Part shown: one piece after another, positions 1-12,935 of the stretch
How positions within the stretch are numbered: position 1 is the stretch's first letter
How the letters are laid out: each line of letters starts with the position of its first letter
Assembly: GCF_001039355.2 (NCBI RefSeq)
Contig: NW_019774436.1
Location: forward strand, 274,774-338,773
DNA from: Lingula anatina
Taxonomy: Eukaryota > Brachiopoda > Lingulata > Lingulida > Lingulidae
Direction of reading: 5' to 3'
DNA length: 64,000 nucleotides
Notes under the pieces: model-generated
Told to the model about the DNA's origin: nothing
The model's input: the letters and a program-made list of their open reading frames with translations, nothing else
Databases searched by the model: none
Position numbers and translations under genes: made by a program

Positions 1-312
1 ATAAAATGTTCACAATTCCCTGAAAAATGTTATAACAATATTCCTCTGATAGTTCTTCCTCTAAAATAGACTGCTTTCTTTGAGTTAGCAAAAAAATAAA
101 ATAATAATAATAATAATAAGATTACTTAAAGACTTTGTAAATATGATAAAACTTATAAAAACCTCCACAATCTCACTAAAGATCCTTGCAGGGAGTTGTC
201 ATGTGGTCTAGCTACATGTACCCGTGTGACATCTCTTTGCTAAGGGTGAACGACTCAACCAATGCCAAATGGATTTCAGGCAAAAAAAAGAAACATAATA
301 AGCACTACTTAC

Positions 313-3300
313 CCTGATGTACGTAAGCCGTCTGTATCTTACTTCTGGACCAGGCAATTCACATGATATATCACTATGTTCTAGGACTCCAAGCAGCGTC
401 TCCCTGGAGTAGGGATGGAAAACACTACATCAGAAATGGCTGTAGTTCCATTATCTCAGTGACCCCACATGGGAGCCTAATAAACATGCATTATTTATAG
501 ACAGGTTTTAACTACTGTTCAGATCCACAGTGCTGAACAAATGCAGCTAGACAACGGGGGATGCTGAAGCTTAAGTGGAAGCTTTCTAGAGATTTCAGAT
601 TGCAATGGAGAAGACAGGGGTGGGAAATGTGTATTTAAGTGTAACGAGGCTGCAACCTCAGTTGCCATGTTAATCTATACAATTCCAGTCACATGGTCTG
701 AAGGAATTACACCAACCACGCAAGCACAAATGCATGTTACACACTACAGTGCATATGTTGCATCTTATCAGGATATTTTCTTCACAGTCTTTTGCCAGAC
801 TCCCTTTTCACAAAGATTTCTGTTTCTTTTTATGGCTTTATGCTAACTTCCCGTACGTTTTTATAATTGCAGGGGCTAATAGTATGAATAACAATTGGTT
901 CTTTAATTCTCCCCAACTGCTGACTACAAAATTTCTCATTATGTGTTTTAAGATGGGAATTTATAAAGATCAATACACCAGTTTATTAGATCACAACTGT
1001 AGTCCATGTTAAAAAATATCATATACAGACACTTTGTATACCCAACAACACAGCAGTTTGGTTCTTGAAAACCAATATTCCTTGTGGTATTGCCTTGACA
1101 ACAAGTGCATTTCGGAGCACTCAGCACCAATAATCATCGGAAAGACACCACTTTCAAAGTTCTTCCTGATGGATATTTTGCTTATCACTTCTCCAAATGG
1201 GATACGCAGAAGAGTACTCAATACACCATTGAGACCAAATGTTTTTAGTCAGAAATAGATCAGGTTCACACCTCTGATATAGACTTATAGAGTCCTTGGG
1301 GTAAAGGTAGGCCAGCTGATCTTATCCCCTAGCCACTACATACATGTGACAACATAGGGACCAAATTTCAGATATCTACCATGGATTTTTTTCTCTCTGT
1401 TCTCTCTGCCACAATCTTTGCATTTTTTCCTTAATTGAATTTCTTTATTTCATTTTTCTCTATGAACTCAGTTTTCTGATACAGAGGAGAATGGAAAGTT
1501 GAACAAATATGCATATCTGTCATTTACACAAATTTCACACTAACGACTTCAAACGAAGTGTCGATGTGCATTGATTACATCCAGCTGTGTCAAGCAACCT
1601 CATTTGGTACACACTTCTGCCATGATTTTCAGAAAAGGGTGTGGGATAGGTGCCAAATCAGAGAGAAAACACTGAGAATGAGAGAGGGGTTTTGATGACA
1701 ATTCGCACCATTTGTAAGATGACTTTGTTGACAGAGTGCTCCCTTACTATTGGTGTGGGAGATTATGGTGTCAGGGATCGTGGTATCGTTCCCTACACCT
1801 AAGATATACCTGAGGCCATTATAAAAATCATGATACACAAGCTATCAGTGTTTTCTCCTCACAAAGCATGCAGAATGCAGAGATAGGGTAAAGACCTGGT
1901 CATGGTAGTAGTGGTAACTGTGAATAATTCCTAACACCACAAATGTAGCAGCTTGGGTTATATCCTCCCTAGTGAGGAAAGATCGATATAGGGTTTGAAC
2001 AGAGCCACGCAGGCCAGGTGTAAATTGTACAGCTGTGTGATTGGGCTTTAAACTCGGCCTTTACCCTTCACTTTCAGTTAGCTTGGGGTTTTGGGGAGGG
2101 GGGGCATATACATCCACTAGTAACAGAGAATAGCAGGTGTCTTGAACACAGAAATAGCAGCAGGATCCATGTGTAGCAATGTAAGTGTTTCAATGTCTTT
2201 CAGTCATATATTGATCGAGAAGAGGGCTTACTGCATTAACTTGTCAGATGCCTTTAACTTGATGACAATGTAAAGGTGTGTACATATGTAAGGGAATAAA
2301 TGTGCACATTTTAAACTGACACTGTTACTTATTTTTGTATGCCATTTTTTAAAAATAAAAACTTAACAAAAATTTATATCTACATCCTTAATATCAGCAT
2401 ACAAAAAATGTGCTTTTAAAATGAACTTAAGTTCCTCATTGATGGAGAAAAAAATCATGCATACCGTAAAAGCTAGGATGACATTTTAGTGTATGTATAA
2501 TTTGTGTATTGTTTCACCTAACTTGATTGTGAAACCAGTGACATTTTGTTGATTTGTCTCCTGCTGACACAGTAGGGACTCCCTGCATTACACTGATTTA
2601 TGCTATTTGCACACTGCATGGGTTAGCTATAGGAGCAAGGGCAATTGGTCTTGTGAAGTGGGAGATTTAAGCTCATTGTAAGTGCTCACTAGAGATACAA
2701 GGTCGATTGTGAACAATTAGTTTCACTGTTTTCAATGTTTGATAGATATGCAGTAATCAGTATATTAGATCAAACTCGACAATGATTCAGTTACTTGAAA
2801 TGATAAATAGTGAAGAGTCAAAAGATGAATGGTTCTAATGTTAGGTACTGCATGTTCATCAAAGTGTATGCTTGTCCTCCAATTTTGACTATGACATAAA
2901 AATGAATTAATAAAAAAATAAATTATATTACATAAGGGTGACAGATGAAGACAGTTTTGCTGTCTACACTTAATGTACTCTCTCTTTCCAGACATCTACC
3001 TTAAATGAAAGTAAGAAAATATTGTCAATCTTCATCCTGGGTCTATCATCAAGCTACCAAAAATTTTTGAAACCAAAATCTCTAAAATAGTGGCCTATAT
3101 CACAGGACAAAAATTTGACCACAAACAAATGCACAAACTCACACATGAGCAAAACAATATACTTGCAATTTTTTTTGCTATTAATAATAAGAAAAAGAAA
3201 AAGAAAAGAAACTCATGAGAACAAAAGCAATAACTGAACTGCCGACCTTGCAAATGTATCTCAGTGTGTGCCAAGCTTGAAAATAATTGGAAAACCATTA

Positions 3301-4794
3301 CTGAGGTTCATCAAAAATTCATGAATGCTTGTATAATGCTCACCAACTTGGAAGTTAAAGGAATCGCAATTGTAAGAAAAATTACATTTCTATGATCACA
3401 TTTTACCAGCAAATAACATTTGGTCTTAGATTGCAAAAAAATTAACAGTAGGTTTGGTTATTCATAGCACCCTGATATCTGTCAATTTAGTTTCTATAGG
3501 CAAAAAATGTTGTTTTTCTTTTTAATAGACCCAGTGTTGCCAACTATACATATATGTGCATTCTATGCATTAATTTGGACAGAGTTCTATAGTTTACAGG
3601 TGTTATTTTAGTGTTAAGAATATCTTGGGCAATATATCAGATTTTGCACATGTCATGTACATGTATGTTCGCAATGCTACAGGTACTAGAGGTGGTAACA
3701 GTACAGGGTCAACAACATTATAATCCTGAAAATGAGGCATTCATCAAATATTCTATCATATTGAAATTTTGACAAAATAACACTGGAAAACATTGAATTG
3801 AGACTCTTAAATAATTAGAATAAACTTACATGTAAGGTTTACAACTCTGCAGGTGTTGTGACTACAATTTTGACGAGAACAATTCTTTTTTTTGAAAAGC
3901 ATGTATACTATGTTTCAGTTTATGTCGATCTGTCTGTCTGTTCTGTCCAATCATCAGCATGTCTGCCAGTCTGATTAAACGTTTGTCTGTCTGTTCTTCT
4001 GTCTGTCTTGTTCTAATGTTAAGACCACATAAAACCTGTTAAACTTTCTGTACTATAAAAAAGGATAAAAAAAATATAAGCTTACCTTATTTTTGACAGC
4101 ACATCCAGTGGGCTCTACATGCACTACTGAAACCATTTGGAACATGAATGCATAACAAAGCAATTATACATAATTATGCAGCAACTCCATCAGATATTTG
4201 CTTTAAGAAGTCCAACACCATAATAATCAATCCATCAACCATGTACAGTTACCGATAATGTTATATATTCAATGATGCCTGGAAAGTAACATCCAGTTAC
4301 TATCAGGTCTGTACACTGTAACAGAATAATGGTTCCATTAAAAAATAACAAGGAGGCATTAATCTTGTTATCTAATTATTTTCATAAGCGGAGCTAATTA
4401 AAGGCATTTAATATTAATGTTACAAAAAACAATCATTATTTCTTCATAATTTAGACAGCTGAAACAAAAGGATGAATGCAACCCTGTAATAGGTAGTCCC
4501 CTTGAGATTTGTTGCTTAGGTGGTTCTTTGGCAAAATCAAGTTAAATTATCAAAAGCATTTTTAACAAGGCAGCAATGCTATCTAATGAACAGACATAAG
4601 GCAGAAAAATACACAAAATAGTTTTTTTTTGTCACTTCTAAAGCAATATTACATTTTGCTAATGTGAGCATCACCCAATTTAATTTATTTGGCAAAGGTA
4701 ACATGGACATTTTAAAAAAATGTATATAAAATTGGGCTTCAGGACCACGAAAATTCATTTCCACACCTTGAAAATGACATATGAAATATGGACA

Positions 4795-4843
<49 letters not shown>

Positions 4844-7800
4844 AAAAAATATATGATTCTACAAAAAAAGGATCTTATCACTGACAGGCTGTTTTTCCAA
4901 CTAAAGCTGTATTTCTGTCCTAGGAATCATTCTTGTAAGTTTGAGGATAGCTCATGGAAGGTGAAAGTTTTATCTTGCCAAAATATGAAAATGAACATTT
5001 CACATTCAATAATAATAATAATTATAATAGTTATAATAATAATATTAATAATACAATCAATCATGCTGGTTTTCAAGCTTAGCCTGTAATATTCTTTAGT
5101 CCTAGAAGTTTAAAGACAATAGGTCAACTGGTTTTCCACTTTATGTGTTATATGTGTTGCACATATGCTGAAAAAAAAAAAAACAAAAACATTTGGAAAT
5201 TATGTCCAATCAATTTGATTTTTAAACTGGACCTGTATTTCACTGATATTCATCAGTCCTGCATGTTTTAAGTTAATTTTGACAGTTTACCTACCACTTA
5301 CTGTGTTACCTGTATTGTATATATGCTGGAAAAAAGTTTTTAAAAAAGGCTTAACTTTTGGAAAAAATGGTGAGATCAAGCTGATATTCAAACTTGACCT
5401 GCATTTGACTAATATTCATCATTTCTGTATTTTTGAAAACAAAAGGTCTAACAGTCTTCCACTTAGTGTGTTGTCTCTGAAAGTGCATGGTACCAACGAT
5501 AGACACAGGTGACAGTAATGCATCAAATGTGCGATGTAACCAAATGAGGTTTCTATATGTAATAATTATTGTGAAACATAGATCAGACAGACAGACAGAC
5601 AGACAGAAAGGCAGACGGGCAGACACACAATCACTGGCAATAATGGCTCATCCATTTCTAAATACTGAAAAAAATTCAAAAACATATCTTAAAATACATT
5701 GTTGTATTTCGTGTGTGATATAAAATCGTGGAGACTAATAAAATGACATGCTGTCAGACTGTGGCATACAATGCTTAATGCCATACACTAATTGACTCAA
5801 AAGACAGATTGGTCTGTGGGGAATATTGAAGCCTTTGATCAATGTGAATTAAATCAAATTTGTCATCTATGAAATAGTGAAACAAAGCATTTTATCCATT
5901 ACAGTCAAAACCAAAAAATAATTGCATCATATGAGCAATCTGTAATGTACTGAGCTAAAAAAGGAGAATGCATGAACAGATAAATGGCTTAATTTTAGGG
6001 AAGCACAAATTCTAATGGGATCTATTTCAGTTATTCCGTTTCCTCAATGCAAAATAGAATAATGTGCAACAGCTTGGACAGAAACTATGGTCTGGATTTC
6101 TTAAAAGCCTCTTGCGTTTGGACCATGAAAAACTTTGTGAAGGGGCATGCACTAGCTAGGTTGCACTATATATGTACATTATAATATCTATTCTACATGT
6201 TACTGTCTAAATACACAGCTATAATACACCATATATGTACATGAATATCTGTTCCACACCTTATTGTCCAAATACACAGATATGACACACCATATATATG
6301 TACATGAATATCTGTTCCAGATGTTATTGTCAAAACACACAACAATATGTAAGAAATTAGACAAATTCAACAATGGTCGACTTTCACAATCCATTGTGAC
6401 AACACAATTATAGAAGCACATTACAAGATAACTATGTTAAAGGGACAGTTGATGTTATTTTTTCTAAAGGAAATCCATAAAACATATTATTCGGTATCGT
6501 ATCAAAGTCTAAAAGATACAGTTTCTTACTCCGTGGATTTGAATATGAAAAGATTGCATGTAACTGTTACCTTGGTTTAAGCTTGAGTCCTTTGATGTGT
6601 TTTTGCCTTTTTTTTTTGTTCCCCAACATTTAACCACCACCCTCCCAAATTCCCCTGTTCAGAGGGAAAATCTGTTCCCCCCCCCCCCCCACCCCCAAGT
6701 AAGATGCATGCACTGTCCCTTTGTCAACACAAACTGGTACTGTATATACTTTACACAATATGTATTAAAATGTCTGCTGATTCAATTTATTAACAATGAA
6801 TCCTACAACATCACAGTTTGAAACAACCATTATCATGTAACATGTTACACATTTACAACATTTAAACAAAAAAATATTATAATGGTGTCAACAGTTTGGT
6901 CTTAATTTTAAAAAACAATACCCATAGTTTAGAGTCTTGGATCAAAATTAATATATAAAGCAACAAACAGAACAGAACTTTATTATCAATGTTATTACCT
7001 CAGATTCTAAATACTGTGGAAAAATAACAGAGCACACCAACCTTGCACTTCATATGCTCCAGTCTAAAAGCTTCCAGTGGTTTGTGTTGATTGAAAATAG
7101 ATTCTGAAGATATTCATGGTAATGTTCTATTAATGAATTTCTGATTGCACTTTTCCTGTCAGCTATGAGGTAGAAACAATTTGCCCTAGAGTAAAAATAG
7201 CAAAGAGGTTTCTAGCAGACAACAAAATATCTTGCGTCTCAACTTTCTTCTGCTGTTTGATCTATATGCTATTTTAACACTAAATTGTCAAAAATCCTAC
7301 TTCTAAATGAACCAAAGAAAATGTAGCCATGATGATTTTACATTATGGTCTTCACTCAAAGATCTATAAAGAGTTCATAATAAGTTCAATTATAGAAACG
7401 ATGTTTCAGGTAAATACGGCAAACTAATTAGGGAATAAAAGACCTACAGTTAAAAATGAATACTATGAGTTAACTCTTTTAAATTGCATTCATATAAATG
7501 TAGAAAGAAAAAAGGACTGACAAAGACTCAAATGTGATTGGTTGTACTCACAATATTCTCTGCAGCAATCAGGTTGTCTTCTCTATCACAACCAACAAGA
7601 AGGGAGACTGAAACAAAAAGTTTTCTTTTGAACCTTCTGGAACATAGCAGCAAAAGTTGGCAGCTTCCTTAAAATCCAGTCCTTGAACATAATAGCACCC
7701 AAGACACATTAAAAAAGGAAAATAATTGCAACATGCAGTCAACTGCAATGAACATGCCATCATAGACATTCTGTAGGTTGATCCAAAATTGACTTCCTGT

Positions 7801-10800
7801 GATAGATCCAAAAAAGTAGATCAGTAGTGACTTTGCTACTCTATCTCTCTCTCATTTTAAGTAAAAGCATGTCAGCTGGAGTAAAAATGATGTGGTGGAT
7901 TTACAGACTGTTTTTTATGTCTTCTGGAAGCCAGTTAAACTTCTAGGAAGATGCCATTCTCTGGAAGAAAGGAAGGATTTTTTCTAGAAAGATGCTATTT
8001 GTTTGCTTAAAAAGAATTGAAATTGATTTGAACAATGATCTTTTGTAGACTATCAGCCCCAGTGGATGGATGTGTCTCTGTGAGAATGGCTTCATAAATG
8101 CTCTGAAGCTCAATTGTGAGGACATTAAGATGCATTGAATTGATCAATTTCTTCGAGGTAGCATTCAGACATGATAAAGATATTGGAAGTTCATGGTTAC
8201 TTCTTTCACTTAATATGAGATCATTTGTGAGTCAGCCAGCAAAATATTACGTACAACAGAGCATATTATTTAATGTCGACAAGTTAATACATATCTTATT
8301 TTAATAATCAGCTTTAAAGATAACCATTGCCAAAACTTCCCCCCATATTTTTGACTAAATGAAAAAGAAAATAAATCATTGTAAGTAATGTAGTATATTA
8401 CACATCAAAGCTTAGGTACATAATATGGAAGCATTATTTAAGAAAAACATTGTTTTCGATGTAATTGTGCTGTTTTCAAACCTCTCTTAAACCCCAATTT
8501 TTTGTCACAAACTTCTGAATTCTAGAATTACAACTGACCTTTTGCCAAGTGTGCCTATCCTCCTAGATAAGATCATGTCCATTGTTTTGGATGTTCCTTT
8601 ACTTGCTCTCCTCACAGTTGAAATGTACCAGGTTTATATGCAAAAGTCAGCAAGAAACAACAGCATACACATTTCTCAAAACCATATCAAAAATAGTCTG
8701 TCATATTACTAATTACTAGAATTGGTCTTTACAATTAGATCAGCCGGTTTCTTAAGCCAATTACAAATTCAAGCTCACATTTGCTGTCTAGCTGATTTAC
8801 TTTCTTCTCCGATATTACCCTTGTCATAAACTAATCTAAGCTTCTGACATAAAATCCAAGTCTAAATGTCAGACAACTGTCAAAGCAATGAGACATCAAA
8901 TCTTCTTTGCTGCTTCATGACTCAAAATTCTGATTAGAACTAGCACTAATGGGATATCACGTTGTGGCCTACACGGGCATTTCCATTGGCAGTCTTTTCT
9001 ATTGAAGCAACTCACTGGTATTCCAGAAACAACACTATGCCAGACTAATAAAACAACTAAATACCCTTCTAGAACAAATAAATAACATTAAGTTCCATAA
9101 GAACATCTACAGATTTTCAATTTATCCAAACCAATAAAAAGGCAAAGCCAGGTCAGACAAATGAATACTGAATGTAGCAGAGATAAAGTCCAATATAACA
9201 GCGAATAATCGTCCAATTTACAATCTATCAATATCAATGAAGTGGCAAAACTAGGATCAATGAAGGACTTTCTATATGGCTAGTACATGTATTACCAAAT
9301 TTGATATATTTTTGACAGTCTATTACATGTACAGCATTTGGGTTTGCCTATTTCAGGGCAGCTTGACCAAAGTTTCATTCTGTCATACGAACTTTAATGC
9401 CTGAATGCCTAATAGTGTGTGTTCACTGTTCACACAAGGACCAAATGAGACCGAACATTGGCTCATTATAGTGAGGTTCATAAATCTCTCATAATCTCTT
9501 AATTCTTCTCTGATGGCCAATTCACTCAGATGAATGCATGTCAAATAAAGTGTATACTCAATTTTGGGTTAAGTATTTCCTGTGTCTGATCAAAACTATA
9601 GATTTTACACATATAAAGCAATGCTGACAACACATTCATTTTTGTACAGTCAGCTTGATAGGTCTTTATAATCTGGTAATTATGTGCGTATTATAACCAA
9701 CAAAAGAGAAATGTTCTTCCTCTTCCAATCAGACTTGAAGGATATTACCTAATTTTGTTCCAATCTATATAAAATGAACAGAACTGTTCCAAACAACTGC
9801 CACATTGCATGAAATAAGAATTTTTCTCTGGCAGCTGAAAACCTAGCTTAATTGCCACTGCAAAGAAGGGAAATGATGGTGTTTAATAGCTAACAATGGC
9901 AGATTAAAGGGGGGGTGTCAGGGGGATCCCCCCCCCTCAGCTTCTGAAAAAAATCATACCAATGGTCACCTCTTGACACAAGAATTTTGACTGGCTGAAT
10001 CACAGTTCTAAAAACATACAAAATGGCACCGTTTGCCCTCTTAAATACCAAAATTTTTCGGGCCTTCATCAGGCCCTGAACACCATGCACCATGCCATTG
10101 GGGGGGGGGGGGGGCATGGGGGGGGATCGTGTTATTCCCCCCCCCTTCAAATTATCCTGGATCTGCCCCTGTCTAAGGCCTTGAAGTAAAAGGAGATTCA
10201 AATGAGCGAGCAACACTATGATAACATATAGCTTGATCTGGCAGAAATTGCTGCAATAATAAAAATACTGCTGAAAATTCATCTGACAGACAAGAAGCTG
10301 TTAATTAACCTCACTAGCCGATCCTACTGCTGACCTACCACTGACATCCAATAAAGGATTTATTTTTAGTACAGAAAAAAACTTACAGGCTTTGTTTGAG
10401 ATTTAAGATCTAAGGCTCATCAGTATACTGATTTCCTACACAAAATTAACAGTTCATGTATGTGATCACAGAGAGTTTTTAATGACCATTAGTATGAAAT
10501 AATTTGCAGCTTGTAGCTGAAATAAAAGTTGTGAAAACCAAGTTGCAACATGTAAAAGAAGGATTTCATCTTCCTGCAAAGTTAGAGTACAAGTATATTC
10601 ACTGACAAAATATTAATGGTGACTCTGTAAATGTTGATGTAAATGTTAAAAAAGAAAGAAAAATTAAAACATTTTAAGGAAAACTAGGGTAGAGGATAAA
10701 GCTTGCATGTTTTACTGTATTACTAAGTACTGGCTCACTTTCTGGGTTGAAAGTGTTACTTAATGCAACATGCTAGATATACAGGGAATGTTTAAGCACT

Positions 10801-11033
10801 TTGATTGTCCTAACAATACACCGTGTTTTTAATTTATTGAATTAATTTCTGGATGTCCCTACCCAAAAGGTAATATTTATTTCAAAATGTGAATTTCATG
10901 ATACATGTAAAACAATGTGATGAATATTCTGCTGCTAAAATAGAACACTATGTGTTACATAAACTGATAATCAAATCTCATCTGATGAGAAAGCATTTGA
11001 CTTACCATTGGTTCCTCTGAAATTTCAAGCAAT
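313..11033 (-). CDS. Exon-like segments of an unrecognised minus-strand gene
   Basis: Six short minus-strand segments are bounded by an AG acceptor and a GT donor and are open in one frame. They are 11006-11033 (LLEISEEPM), 8539-8610 (contains SKTMDMILSRRIGTLGK), 7552-7607 (SLLVGCDREDNLIAAENI), 7042-7103 (contains KPLEAFRLEHMKCK), 4086-4126 (VHVEPTGCAVKNK) and 313-424 (contains YSRETLLGVLEHSDISCEL). The donors at 313, 7552, 4086 and 11006 are GTAAGT- or GTGAGT-like. The phases do not chain directly from one segment to the next, so exons are missing or some segments are false. I do not recognise the protein. Codon-like composition and good splice signals are the only support. Confidence 0.3.
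4799..4839. repeat. (AC)n microsatellite
   Basis: About 20 AC units followed by a run of A. Long ORFs crossing it on both strands are repeat artefacts. Confidence 0.95.
5060..5620 (-). mobile_element. Pearl-like repeat with about 165-bp tandem cores
   Basis: Three diverged units carry the same landmarks: a TTTTCCACTT-like block, a GTGTTA block, a TATGCTG block, an 'AACTTGACCTGCAT' block and 'ATATTCATCA'. The third unit runs into a GACA tetranucleotide array at about 5583-5608. The same family, in the opposite orientation, closes the window at 63655-64000. A tandem core next to a tetranucleotide array is the layout I remember for pearl elements of bivalves, now usually grouped with non-autonomous Helitron relatives. 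The family assignment is inference; the repeat structure is visible. Confidence 0.55.
6167..6344. repeat. Three-unit tandem repeat of about 62 bp
   Basis: Units start at 6167, 6230 and 6291, each with a TATATATGTACAT block followed by a 'ATATCTGTTCCA'-like block and 'ATTGTC.AAA.ACACA'. The copies are diverged, so this is an old local duplication. Confidence 0.75.
9898..10169. mobile_element. MITE-like dispersed repeat with G-run ends
   Basis: The outer ends are inverted relatives: GGCAGATTAAAGG on the left, and ATCTGCCCC (reverse complement GGGGCAGAT) on the right. Both are followed inward by long G or C runs. A 130-codon minus-strand ORF overlaps the element, but its peptide is Gly/Pro-rich and is explained by the G and C runs. 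No transposase is encoded. Confidence 0.5.
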
Positions 11034-12893
11034 CTGTAACAGTTAACATGTGCCTCAGGTTTCGAAGAAAGCCTTCAATTTCCTTTGAACACAATTTGTA
11101 CAGATGTGTTAACATTCCCTTTCATCTCATATCTTGGCATCAAGTGTTTTCTCATTTTCTTTCATGTGGTCTTCCTTGTGTGTGATTCTGCCAATGAGAG
11201 ACTTCAAGTGATATGGGACTGCATTTCCTTGGTAGTTTTTTCATTTCCTTAGTGAAACTTCTATTTTCTTCTCATTTTCTACCTCTGGTGATAATTCAAG
11301 AATTTCCTTTCTAAAATATGCATTTCATATTGGTTACTGCCTTGGTGGCTAATTCCTTTCAGAATTTTAAATGTATTGACCCATCAGGATATTTGATATG
11401 CGATATATCATAAAACAGCCCCCATGCATTTACACCAATACCAAAATAATCGAAGAGCAGCAAAAAGCAAACAGCTTGCCTAACTGTTTAGATTTGCATA
11501 ATTTTACATATCATAGTATTAATGACGTCTACTTTTGCTGACTAAATGAAATTTACTGCCAGTATTGATAGTCCATTATCTCCCTAGGGGGCACAATTGC
11601 TACAATTTTCAGAAATCCTCAAACCCTGTGTTCTACCTTCTTTCACTCCTGTAAAACTAATGGAATTCTAGAAGTGCAATAATTATAACGTTTCTCACAG
11701 AACTGTATAACAATTTTGATCACTTTGCTCTCTTATTTTTTCTTAGAAAGTAATTGCTGTAAGATGTGTAAATGCAACACTTAACCGTCACATACTTTTG
11801 ATCAAGAAAGTCTTGCATCAGAACGGTACATTACTGTTTTAACTATTGTTTTAAAAATCTTATTAATTATTTAGTTTTCTTGTTCATGTTCTTGTATATT
11901 TTGAATTCATATGCTTATGGGGCCAGCAAGAGGTTATGGTTGTATTGGATCATAATTAGATACCAAAAGCAGACAATGGGTATATTGTTGGTAGCCACTA
12001 CAAGAAATTCAGAGATACCCTAAGTTTCATAGATTTTATTTGCTGTGCATACAGATGATGAAATTGTTGAGAGACATTTTTTTGTTCATTGAATGAAGCA
12101 CTTGCTTTCCATGCATGTTTGGTGAACCATATTCCTGTGGGCCTATGGCCTCTTGGGATATGGCTAACTGCAACCCTTATTGCATAAGCAAATGTTTGAT
12201 AATAAGTAGCATATTCATGGTACCTTGACTCTCAGGGTATTGAAGCAAAACAGACTTGTTTATGAAATCAACTGAAACTTGCCATGGGGAAGGACATGCT
12301 TCCTGAATTTATTGATTTCATGATACACACAGAGAGGAAGCACTTTCGTAGGTCATTTATTGAGCTGTGGTAATCATACCTATTCTGCTTTATGGCAAAA
12401 TGTTAACACTTAATGTGAAGGCACAATTATTACACATTAAATATAAAATTAAAAAAGCAGCATTCCAGTATCACCAGCAATGGCAATATTATATTGTGAA
12501 AGGTACTCAATTATTCAAATTCAAAAATCTTAAATAAGTGGATAAATTACAGAGGCTCAGGTTGAGTAGAACCACATTCAAGAGAAAAGGTTTGGCTTAA
12601 ACCCAAAATGTTTTTAGTGAAGTGGTAGATACGAGTATGTGCTCTTTCCATGCCAATACACTGGTAAAATTCCCCCAAGATGACAGGGCTTATCTTAGTC
12701 TTCTCACACATTGCCTTTGTAAATTACTTGTATGGTGTGATGCCTGTGTAACTGATGTACTCAACACGGATGACTGTCAGTTTACTAGGGACACCATGGT
12801 TATCTGTGCTAACTGACAAAATACCTGGAACCCGATAGCAAACTTGCATGATTTGTTGTTATTAAAAGGATTTTATCAAAAACATCAACCATG

Positions 12894-12935
<42 letters not shown>

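Larger units (their letters stand above)
1..11600. other. Mostly non-coding left flank
   Basis: AT-rich sequence without a long convincing ORF. It contains an (AAT)n run near 100-118, a TCTG-rich stretch at 3928-4010, an (AC)n run, a three-unit tandem repeat, a pearl-like element and a G/C-rich MITE-like repeat, all listed separately. A few short splice-bounded open segments on the minus strand suggest that introns of an unrecognised gene run through it. The remaining stretches, such as 430-3900 and 8700-9890, show nothing I can assign. Confidence 0.5.

Noticed and set aside
4579-5089. Overlapping 100-codon ORFs on both strands
   Set aside because: Created by the (AC)n microsatellite.
9890-10282. 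130-codon minus-strand ORF
   Set aside because: Most of it is translated G and C runs of a MITE-like repeat; no domain and no splice context.
12622-12816. 64-codon plus-strand ORF, repeated at 19148
   Set aside because: Its conservation only reflects the duplicated segment; no domain, no splice context and no similarity that I recognise.
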